Positions 1-5,252 of a DNA stretch of 5,252 nt are shown one piece after another. The translations under genes were made by a program, and so were the position numbers. Location of the stretch: the NCBI GenBank assembly GCA_937871155.1, contig CALMXV010000109.1:1-5252 (forward strand), in the 5' to 3' direction. Below the pieces are notes generated by a model. The model worked only from the letters and a program-made list of their open reading frames with translations. It made no database searches and had not been told where the DNA came from. This DNA is from an uncultured Taibaiella sp. Its GTDB lineage: Bacteria; Bacteroidota; Bacteroidia; Chitinophagales; Chitinophagaceae. How positions within the stretch are numbered: position 1 is the stretch's first letter; every line of letters begins with the position of its first letter.

Positions 1-693
1 CAAGAATACCCGGGCGCTGAAGACTATCGCGAACATTTTAAATTATTAATCAAAGCTTTTAAAGACCCAAGATATATACGAGTAGATGACAAGCCGCTAT
101 TTGTTGTTTATCGCCCACACAACCTACCCGACTGTAAAGAGTTTGCACAGGTTTTTAGAGAAGAGGCTTTAAAACATGGGCTAAAGGGTATCTATCTATT
201 AGGTAATAATGCCCCCGATGATTGGAACCCTGAAAAATATGACTTCGATGCAGTAGCCCCTACGTCTCTTCATTTACTAAAAAGTAAACTGCTGGATGTA
301 AAAGAAAAGATAAGCCGTGTATCTGAGAAGCTATTTTCAAAACCATTGGAACGCATCTTACCGGAAGGACCAAGAACCTATGCTTATGATGAGTATGTAG
401 AAAAAACTTTAAACATTCCTGAAGTCTCTTATAAACGTTTTCCTTGTGTCATCTCCAACTGGGATAATACACCTCGCTCCCAAAAAGGTGGCTGGGTATT
501 GACGGATGCGACTCCTGAAAAATTTCAACAACTACTAAAAACTTCAGTGCAGAGATTGCAAAAATATCCAGAACAAGAACGATTTCTTTTTATCAAATCA
601 TGGAACGAATGGGCTGAAGGCAACTATATAGAGCCTGATAAAAAACAAGGAAGAAAGTATTTAGAGGCTTGTAAAAATGAGTTCTTAAAATAA
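1..693 (+). CDS. WbsX-type (GH99-like) polysaccharide biosynthesis protein, 5'-truncated
   Basis: The reading frame is open from base 1 to a TAA at 691-693, giving the last 230 residues; the start lies left of the window. A TTG at 346 is an internal codon, not the start, because upstream codons in the same frame encode conserved sequence. Seen: KPLFVVYRP near residues 33-41, NWDNTPR near 153-159, and WNEWAEG at 201-207 followed by IEPD and a C-terminal helix. This order matches the C-terminal half of the WbsX family (Glyco_tran_WbsX), whose fold resembles GH99 endo-acting alpha-mannosidases. Family members are usually about 350-400 residues, so roughly one third or more is missing. WbsX proteins occur in O-antigen and capsule clusters and are commonly called glycosyltransferases, though their activity is poorly established. 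The glutamates of WNEWAE (residues 203 and 206) correspond to the GH99 catalytic pair. The family call is firm; transferase versus hydrolase is open. The next gene follows after 29 bases on the same strand. Confidence 0.9.
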   Translation, partial: QEYPGAEDYREHFKLLIKAFKDPRYIRVDDKPLFVVYRPHNLPDCKEFAQVFREEALKHGLKGIYLLGNNAPDDWNPEKYDFDAVAPTSLHLLKSKLLDVKEKISRVSEKLFSKPLERILPEGPRTYAYDEYVEKTLNIPEVSYKRFPCVISNWDNTPRSQKGGWVLTDATPEKFQQLLKTSVQRLQKYPEQERFLFIKSWNEWAEGNYIEPDKKQGRKYLEACKNEFLK

Positions 694-722
694 CCTTTCA
701 TTAATTTACCATCAACTGACAC

Positions 723-1496
723 ATGCTGAAAGCAAGCCTCATAAAAGCTATTAAGTTTCTCTTTCGTCCATCTTACTATTGGTATAAAAGAGTTGAGTTG
801 CGTGTACATAATATTATCTACCAATCAAAAATTGAAGACGCCAAGCAAATACCTATTATTATCAACAATAGAAATCGGTTGAGTACTTTAAAAAGCTTGG
901 TGGACGCTTTGGTGGAACGAGGGTACCAAAATATTCATATTCTAGACAACGACTCTACTTATCCGCCCTTACTCGACTATTACAAAACTCTTCCTTTTCA
1001 GGTGCATTATCTGGTAAGGAATGTCGGGTATATGGCTTTATGGAAAACGCCAATTCATAAGCAGTTTATCAAAGATTTTTATGTCTATACCGATTCGGAT
1101 GTAGTGCCTATAGAAGCTTGTCCTGATGATTTTATGGAGGTGTTTAGAAAGCTGCTACAACAATATACCGATGTACAAAAAGTGGGATTTTCGTTGAAGA
1201 TAGATGACCTACCGGATGCCTATGCCAACAAACAACAAGTTATAGAATGGGAGAAAAAATACTTTGAAAAAAAGATGGATGACTACTGCTATGAAGCGCC
1301 TATTGATACAACGTTTGCGCTTTACCGACCCGGTGCTAAAGGCAAAGCAAGCTTGCTAAGAATGTTGCGAACGGCATACCCATATGAGGCAAGGCACTTA
1401 CCTTGGTATGTAGATTCCAACCATCTTTCTGAAGAAGAGAAGTATTATATCAATCATGTTAATACCAGCACCCACTGGACACAAAAACCTGTTTAG
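723..1496 (+). CDS. GT-A fold (family 2-like) glycosyltransferase
   Basis: This 257-residue protein probably transfers a sugar from a nucleotide donor onto the lipid-linked repeat unit at the cytoplasmic face of the membrane. The first 42 or so residues are rich in basic and aromatic residues (KAIKFLFRPSYYWYKR at 8-23) and look like an amphipathic membrane-anchoring helix. The GT-A core begins around residue 43 with a strand (IPIIINNRNR), then LDNDST at 74-79, where the nucleotide-binding aspartate is expected, and a DXD metal site TDSD at 123-126. IDTTFALYRPG at 194-204 and RHLPWYVD at 224-231 resemble the acceptor-side and late metal-binding motifs of such enzymes. Sequence is divergent from typical family 2 enzymes, so donor and acceptor cannot be named. 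ATG at 723 is the first in-frame start after the previous gene; there is no Shine-Dalgarno sequence. It lies 29 bases after the WbsX-type gene and probably shares its transcript. It converges on the next gene with 10 bases between stops. Confidence 0.85.
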   Translation: MLKASLIKAIKFLFRPSYYWYKRVELRVHNIIYQSKIEDAKQIPIIINNRNRLSTLKSLVDALVERGYQNIHILDNDSTYPPLLDYYKTLPFQVHYLVRNVGYMALWKTPIHKQFIKDFYVYTDSDVVPIEACPDDFMEVFRKLLQQYTDVQKVGFSLKIDDLPDAYANKQQVIEWEKKYFEKKMDDYCYEAPIDTTFALYRPGAKGKASLLRMLRTAYPYEARHLPWYVDSNHLSEEEKYYINHVNTSTHWTQKPV

Positions 1497-1506
1497 GAAC
1501 ATAGTG

Positions 1507-2286
1507 TTATTTAATACCTTCCCAATCAACTATTGGTGATAGCCACTTCGTTTCAGCATGTGTAGCATAAGCAGGTATAGACGATATCAAACGTTTGGGT
1601 TTTCTAAAAGAAAAGGTTCTCTTAAATAAAAAAGCTAAGGCTACAACATGTCTTGGTAAAAATGAAAATACCGGAGCTCCGAAAATGCCCCTTTGTGTAA
1701 TCTCAATAAAAGCACAAAAATCTCTTGGCAATTTTCCCCTACAATGTCGTTTCCATATGGCAGCATCTGATTTAAGCGTAGCTACAGTACAGGCAAAGGT
1801 CATGGTCGTAGAGTTGGCTTCTCGCCAATGAACTTTATTACCCACATAGATTCTTGACTTTTGTAAAGTGCTCCCATTAAAAGGGTTCCCTTTATCTTTT
1901 GCCGACCAATATTTATCCGGATGGTCATACAAGGTAACATAGTGCGCTATCGATAATCCTTCTTCCAAAACCTCCTTAGCACCTTGCCGATGTAGATAGT
2001 CATCTTCTAATAAATAAATTTGGTCTTGGTCTTTACGTTCTTGCAAAATCTTATTCAACAAAAAAAGAAAAGAGCCTGAATTGCCTAAAGATGTTTCTTC
2101 ATATTCGATACCTTGGCTACAAATAAAACTAATCGTAGCCTCATTACAATTATCTGCTATTATATAAAAATTGTGGTTCCCAAATTCCTTGATAGCATTA
2201 GTCAAGCAGGAATATTTGGAGGCATTGGATAACTTCTCTTTTGGATTTCCTTTATCTGAGATCCTATAATAGACATATAAACTCAT
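1507..2286 (-). CDS. GT-A type glycosyltransferase with LEDDY motif, on the opposite strand
   Basis: This 259-residue protein is read leftward, from ATG at 2286-2284 to TAA at 1509-1507. It resembles a compact group of family 2-like transferases that I recall from Bacteroidota polysaccharide clusters. Seen: a first strand LYVYYRISDKGNPK at 3-16, IIADNC at 42-47 (nucleotide-side aspartate), LLEDDYLH at 92-99 as the DXD-like metal site, VTLYDHPDKY at 117-126, NSTTMTF at 158-164, and a C-terminal block with HAE at 243-245 and WLSPIVDWE at 248-256. Those blocks suggest an intact enzyme. Between the catalytic part and the C-terminal block lies a hydrophobic, basic stretch (about 205-231) that may contact the membrane. 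The exact sugar is unknown. It is the only minus-strand gene here, facing gene 2 tail to tail and divergent from the polymerase gene, so it needs its own promoter in 2287-2423 or an equivalent. The plus-strand frame at 1595-1831 is a shadow of it. Confidence 0.87.
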   Translation of the reverse strand: MSLYVYYRISDKGNPKEKLSNASKYSCLTNAIKEFGNHNFYIIADNCNEATISFICSQGIEYEETSLGNSGSFLFLLNKILQERKDQDQIYLLEDDYLHRQGAKEVLEEGLSIAHYVTLYDHPDKYWSAKDKGNPFNGSTLQKSRIYVGNKVHWREANSTTMTFACTVATLKSDAAIWKRHCRGKLPRDFCAFIEITQRGIFGAPVFSFLPRHVVALAFLFKRTFSFRKPKRLISSIPAYATHAETKWLSPIVDWEGIK

Positions 2287-2303
2287 GGGCTTGTAAAGAT
2301 TTG

Positions 2304-2365
2304 CAACTATTGTTAGGAGCTATCAAAAATGCTTGTTTCTAATGATGCAAGGATAAAAATAGTTG
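2304..2365. repeat. Imperfect 12-base inverted repeat in the divergent region
   Basis: The left arm CAACTATTGTTA (2304-2315) and the right arm TAAAAATAGTTG (2354-2365) are reverse complements at 11 of 12 positions, with 38 bases between them. This is seen directly in the sequence. Whether it is an operator, part of a hairpin in the RNA, or chance in AT-rich DNA cannot be told here. Confidence 0.4.
2324..2331 (-). promoter_or_regulatory. Weak candidate -7 element for the leftward transferase gene
   Basis: On the minus strand these bases read CATTTTTG, one mismatch from the Bacteroidota sigma-factor -7 consensus TAnnTTTG. A TTG (minus strand, 2350-2348) lies 16 bases upstream and could act as a poor -33 element. 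The site sits about 37 bases before the ATG at 2286. Such matches are common in AT-rich DNA, so this is only a candidate. Confidence 0.2.
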
Positions 2366-2388
2366 TTTTAGCCATAATGAAAATATTC

Positions 2389-2396
2389 TAGTTTTT
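2389..2396 (+). promoter_or_regulatory. Weak candidate -7 element for the polymerase gene group
   Basis: TAGTTTTT matches the Bacteroidota -7 consensus TAnnTTTG at all but the last base. A TTG at 2363-2365 could be the -33 element, although the 23-base gap is on the long side. The site ends 27 bases before the preferred ATG at 2424, which would give a short leader. If transcription starts here, a TTG codon at 2406 would also be inside or near the leader. Confidence 0.25.
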
Positions 2397-2423
2397 CGTT
2401 TTACATTGCAGCATAGAATAGCA

Positions 2424-3494
2424 ATGGTCTGGTATTTTCTCAATTACTTTCTAATTTTCTTTCTGGGGGTTGTAGGGTTCTTTAAGGAGAAATCAACTGC
2501 TTATATAAAACCTATTGCCTTCTGTATCCTTTTTCTTTTTGTTTTTTCTAAAGGTGAATTTGCAGGATGGGACAGTCATTCTTACGTATTATATTTTCAT
2601 AAGGTTACAAAAGCGAGTGTCTCTTACTTACCGGACAATATTACCTTTTTCGAACCGGCTTATTTCTTTATCCCTTATATGAGTAAGCTTTTGGTAGGAA
2701 AACATTTTATCGCCCTAAGCTTTGCTGTCTTTGCGTTTCTCGGCATCGCCCTTAAACTCAAATCATTTTATTTATCCAGTTCCGAAGCCTTATCCCTCAT
2801 TCTTTATACCGGCACCTTCTTTATGCTTCATGAGATGACGCAGATACGAGTAGGAGTCGCCGCCGGTTTGTTTCTTTGTGCCATACGCTATATCCAAGAG
2901 CGGAATATGAAGCTGTATTTCCTTTTTATTTTCATGGCTTGCCTCTTTCACTACTCTTCGTTTATTCTATTCTTCTTATACTTTTTAAACCCTCATGTGC
3001 TTCAAAAAAAGCTTTATGTTTTTTTAATCGTAGGTAGCGTCTTACTTTCTATCCTTGGGTTGAGCATTTTAAACCCGAATGTCTTTTCCTTTATCCCCAA
3101 GATACAAGCCTATCTGGAGCTTTCTCAGCAAAGTGATGCTTATGATGAATTGAAAACATGGAACAATCCAGGCTTTTGGATCAACCTAATCTTGACCCTT
3201 GTCTTATTTTATTTCTCAGATAGCTTACAACAGAAGAACAAGTACTTTATTATCCTTTTAAAAATAAACATCCTTTCTGTAGTGGCTTATTTGGCTTTGG
3301 CAGCCATGCCTGTTGTAGCCGGACGATTGAGTCAACTTTTTGCTATCGTACAAATTGTACTATACCCTTCCGTAATCTATATTTTTAAGGAACGAAAATG
3401 GGGATATGCCATTGTGATATTTATTTCCTTACTGTACATTTACAACTACACACTTAGAGTACCCATTGTTCATCCTTATTATACTTGGTGGTAA
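2424..3494 (+). CDS. EpsG-family membrane protein, probable Wzy-type polysaccharide polymerase
   Basis: This 356-residue, highly hydrophobic protein probably joins lipid-linked repeat units into a polymer at the outer face of the cytoplasmic membrane. I count about ten membrane segments, roughly at residues 2-20, 28-42, 94-111, 122-137, 141-156, 163-187, 197-215, 251-266, 274-295, 302-322 and 327-343 (one or two of these may not span). EpsG-like hallmarks are GWDSHSY at 48-54 after the second segment, MTQIRVGVAAGLF at 138-150, and ACLFHYSSF at 172-180. An AGRLSQLF arginine (301) may match the second conserved arginine typical of Wzy proteins. The length fits the family. I chose ATG at 2424 over an in-frame TTG at 2406 because the first membrane segment begins right after it; the TTG would add six polar residues. 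The next gene follows after 6 bases, implying one transcript. Polymerases of this kind are usually one per cluster; specificity cannot be read. Confidence 0.85.
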   Translation: MVWYFLNYFLIFFLGVVGFFKEKSTAYIKPIAFCILFLFVFSKGEFAGWDSHSYVLYFHKVTKASVSYLPDNITFFEPAYFFIPYMSKLLVGKHFIALSFAVFAFLGIALKLKSFYLSSSEALSLILYTGTFFMLHEMTQIRVGVAAGLFLCAIRYIQERNMKLYFLFIFMACLFHYSSFILFFLYFLNPHVLQKKLYVFLIVGSVLLSILGLSILNPNVFSFIPKIQAYLELSQQSDAYDELKTWNNPGFWINLILTLVLFYFSDSLQQKNKYFIILLKINILSVVAYLALAAMPVVAGRLSQLFAIVQIVLYPSVIYIFKERKWGYAIVIFISLLYIYNYTLRVPIVHPYYTWW

Positions 3495-3500
3495 AAAACT

Positions 3501-4247
3501 ATGACACGAGTATCCGTTTGTATTGCTACGCATAATGGTGGCATCTTTCTTGAAAAACAACTTCATTCTATCCTCGACCAACTAAGTGAAAATGATGAAG
3601 TGATTATTTCAGATGATTCTTCTACAGACGATACCATAAAAATTATTAAAGCTATCAACGACCCAAGGATAGTATTAATAGAACACCAAGAGTTTTATTG
3701 TGCCGCTAAAAATTTTGAACACGCTTTAAAAAACGCTCACGGACAATACATCTTTTTTTCGGACCAAGATGATTATTGGTTGTCCAATAAAGTATCTTTA
3801 ATGCTAGAAAAATTACAAACTTATGATATCGTGGTTTGTGATGCTAAAATCATTGACAAGGATGATAAGGTGGTTCACGAATCTTATTTCAACCTAAGAA
3901 ACTCCGGTAAAGGATGGGTAAAAAACCTGCTTCGAAATACCTATATCGGATGCTGTATGGCTTTTCATAGAAAGGTGTTGAAAGAAGCCTTGCCTTTTCC
4001 AAACTTAATTTTCTATCATGATTATTGGATAGGCTATATTGGTGAGCTATATTATTCAACCTACTTCTTACCCATTGCTTTGACTCATTATAGGCAACAT
4101 GATAAAAATGTAAGCACGGCAGCTTTAAACATTTCAAATCGAAATATGTTAGAAAAACTTAAAGATAGGGTTGTTCTTTTATGCTATTTACCCTTACTTT
4201 ACTATCGCTATTTTTATGGCAAGCAAAGCGCCCCAGCATTGGAATGA
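3501..4247 (+). CDS. Family 2 glycosyltransferase
   Basis: This 248-residue protein is a standard inverting GT-A family 2 transferase, probably adding one sugar to the repeat unit in the cytoplasm. Seen in order: SVCIATHNGG at 5-14, with the nucleotide-binding strand; IISDDSSTDDT at 35-45, with the conserved aspartates; FFSDQDDYW at 85-93, holding the DXD metal site; YIGCCMAFHRKV at 148-159; and FYHDYWIG at 171-178, whose aspartate 174 sits where the catalytic base is expected. YRQHDKN at 197-203 is a late motif seen in rhamnosyltransferase-like members, so a rhamnosyl or similar transfer is possible but unproven. The C-terminal 30 residues (LLCYLPLLYYRYFYG) are aromatic and may associate with the membrane. 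ATG at 3501 follows the polymerase stop by 6 bases; GGTGG at 3487-3491 is only a weak ribosome-binding candidate. The stop overlaps the next start as ATGA. The minus-strand frame at 3889-4137 is a shadow. Confidence 0.92.
   Translation: MTRVSVCIATHNGGIFLEKQLHSILDQLSENDEVIISDDSSTDDTIKIIKAINDPRIVLIEHQEFYCAAKNFEHALKNAHGQYIFFSDQDDYWLSNKVSLMLEKLQTYDIVVCDAKIIDKDDKVVHESYFNLRNSGKGWVKNLLRNTYIGCCMAFHRKVLKEALPFPNLIFYHDYWIGYIGELYYSTYFLPIALTHYRQHDKNVSTAALNISNRNMLEKLKDRVVLLCYLPLLYYRYFYGKQSAPALE
4244..4247 (+). promoter_or_regulatory. ATGA stop-start overlap
   Basis: The ATG of the family 4 transferase and the TGA of the family 2 transferase share bases here. With no Shine-Dalgarno sequence upstream, the second gene is probably translated by ribosomes ending on the first. 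This supports that both proteins are made together from one transcript and that the start at 4244 is right. Confidence 0.75.
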
Positions 4248-5252
4248 GAATATTACACCTTACAAAATACTACCCTCCTCAACTTGGTGGTATCGAAATA
4301 GCCACGTTCGATATCGTAGAAGGGATTAATGAGAAAGGAATAAGAAGTGATGTCTTGTGTGCCAACACTACTAATAAAACTGTAGTAGAAAATAATTCCA
4401 ATCATACTATTTATAGAACCTCTACACTATACAGTGCTTTTTCTACTTCATTTTCGAGTAGTCTTATTAGCACTCTTAATAAAATAAAATCTCAATACGA
4501 TATCATTCAGGTACACATGCCTAATCCTATGGCTATGTTAGCTGTATTTCTGACAAGACCTAAAGCAACGATTATCTTGCATTGGCATAATGATATCATA
4601 CGACAAAAACAGCTTTACTTTTTTATAAAACCTCTTGAACGATGGCTTTTACGTAAAGCCGTAGCGATAGTAGGCACCTCTCAACAATACCTTGATACCT
4701 CAGTACCATTACAACCTTTTTTAGAAAAATCAATTGCTATACCTCTCGGTATCGATACCAACCGATTAATAATAAATGAAAAGCGCTTAGCGGAAATTAA
4801 AGCCGAATATCAAGGTAAGAAAATAGTATTTAGCCTTGGCAGACTTATCTACTACAAAAGCTTTGATGTACTAATAGATGCAGCTAAGTATTTAGAGGAC
4901 GATACAATGATATTAATAGGTGGCATCGGCAAACTAAAAGACCAACTTGCCGAACAAATTGTTCAAAATAATCTTTCACATAAGGTCAAGTTACTTGGAC
5001 GTATATCGGATGAAGACATGGCTTGCTACTACCAGCTTTGTGATGTATTCTGCCTTTCTTCTTCTAAGCGAGCCGAGGGCTTCGGATTAGTGTTATTAGA
5101 AGCTATGTATTTTGGAAAACCATTGGTATCAACCAATATCTTGGGTTCTGGTTCCACTTGGATCAATCAACATGAGCAAACGGGTTATATAGTTCCTATC
5201 AACAACTCTGAAGCAATTGCTACAGCAGTAAAAGATATTCTTAAAGACCCTG
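4244..5252 (+). CDS. Family 4 (GT-B) glycosyltransferase, 3'-truncated
   Basis: The frame is open from ATG at 4244 to the window edge, giving 336 residues; family 4 enzymes usually have 360-390, so only the last few dozen residues are missing. It is a retaining GT-B transferase using a nucleotide-sugar donor. N-terminal domain: MRILHLTKYYPP and GGIE at 15-18 (donor-phosphate loop), QVHMPNP at 89-95 and LHWHND at 112-117. Linker: AIPLGIDTNR at 165-174. C-terminal domain: FSLGRLIYYKSFDVLI at 196-211 with the conserved arginine 200 and lysine 205, IGGIG at 225-229, and the E-X7-E motif with glutamates 278 and 286 in AEGFGLVLLEAM. ILGSGS at 299-304 and TGYIVP at 313-318 complete the pattern. The start overlaps the stop of the previous gene by 4 bases (ATGA), so translation is likely coupled. 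All key residues within the visible part are intact. The sugar transferred is not predictable. Confidence 0.93.
   Translation, partial: MRILHLTKYYPPQLGGIEIATFDIVEGINEKGIRSDVLCANTTNKTVVENNSNHTIYRTSTLYSAFSTSFSSSLISTLNKIKSQYDIIQVHMPNPMAMLAVFLTRPKATIILHWHNDIIRQKQLYFFIKPLERWLLRKAVAIVGTSQQYLDTSVPLQPFLEKSIAIPLGIDTNRLIINEKRLAEIKAEYQGKKIVFSLGRLIYYKSFDVLIDAAKYLEDDTMILIGGIGKLKDQLAEQIVQNNLSHKVKLLGRISDEDMACYYQLCDVFCLSSSKRAEGFGLVLLEAMYFGKPLVSTNILGSGSTWINQHEQTGYIVPINNSEAIATAVKDILKDP

Larger units (their letters stand above)
2287..2423. other. Divergent intergenic control region
   Basis: These 137 bases separate the leftward transferase gene from the rightward polymerase gene and contain no gene that I can see. 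The region is strongly AT-rich and must carry the start signals for the minus-strand gene; it probably also carries a promoter for the rightward gene group. It contains weak candidate -7 elements on both strands and a 12-base imperfect inverted repeat, listed separately. No terminator-like GC hairpin with a T tract is visible. Confidence 0.6.

Noticed and set aside
346..693. A separate 115-residue gene starting at TTG 346
   Set aside because: The same frame is open back to base 1 and encodes conserved WbsX sequence upstream, so this is the tail of a longer protein.
624..824. Minus-strand open frame of 66 codons
   Set aside because: It overlaps the conserved WbsX tail and the start of the next gene, with no start signal or recognisable motif.
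1498..1508. A small hairpin (AACA-TAG-TGTT) between the convergent stops as a terminator
   Set aside because: The stem is only 4 base pairs, AT-rich, and lacks a proper T tract on either side.
1595..1831. Plus-strand open frame of 78 codons inside the leftward transferase
   Set aside because: It lies wholly inside a gene with clear conserved motifs on the other strand and has no recognisable family features of its own.
2304..2365. Invertible promoter of the type found in Bacteroides capsule loci
   Set aside because: The arms are short and imperfect, the enclosed segment is only 38 bases, and no recombinase gene is present in the window; known invertible capsule promoters have longer arms and larger segments.
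2406..2423. TTG at 2406 as the start of the polymerase
   Set aside because: The ATG at 2424 places the first membrane helix directly at the N-terminus as expected; the extra six residues add no conserved sequence, and there is no ribosome-binding site before the TTG.
3889..4137. Minus-strand open frame of 82 codons
   Set aside because: It is antisense to the conserved C-terminal half of the family 2 transferase and shows no family features.

Overview
This window is a stretch of surface-polysaccharide (capsule, O-antigen or exopolysaccharide) biosynthesis genes. It most likely comes from a member of the Bacteroidota. The reasons are AT-rich DNA, tight gene packing, no recognisable Shine-Dalgarno (AGGAGG-like) sequence before any start codon, and a mix of families (a WbsX/GH99-like protein, an EpsG-type polymerase, and a compact 'LEDDY' GT-A transferase) common in Bacteroides, Prevotella and Porphyromonas-type gut and oral organisms. 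The phylum is an inference from style and family content. I cannot name a genus.

Layout, left to right: (1) 1-693 (+) is the C-terminal part of a WbsX-type protein whose start lies outside the window. (2) 723-1496 (+) is a GT-A fold glycosyltransferase. (3) 1507-2286 (-) is another GT-A type glycosyltransferase on the opposite strand, meeting gene 2 tail to tail with 10 bases between the stop codons. (4) 2287-2423 is the only intergenic region of any size. It separates divergent genes and holds weak promoter-like motifs and an imperfect inverted repeat. (5) 2424-3494 (+) is an EpsG-type multi-pass membrane protein, the probable Wzy-like repeat-unit polymerase. (6) 3501-4247 (+) is a family 2 glycosyltransferase. 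(7) 4244-5252 (+) is a family 4 glycosyltransferase that overlaps the previous gene by 4 bases and runs off the right edge.

How the genes fit together (inference): the three or four glycosyltransferases would add sugars one after another to a lipid-linked precursor at the inner face of the cytoplasmic membrane. The EpsG-like protein would join finished repeat units on the periplasmic side. The flippase, the priming transferase and the nucleotide-sugar enzymes are not in the window and presumably lie further left or right.

There are no RNA genes, insertion sequences, CRISPR arrays or clear terminators. I found no convincing undescribed system. The points most worth checking are the inverted transferase gene inside an otherwise co-directional cluster, the intact two-glutamate GH99-type motif in the 'glycosyltransferase' WbsX, and the divergent control region.
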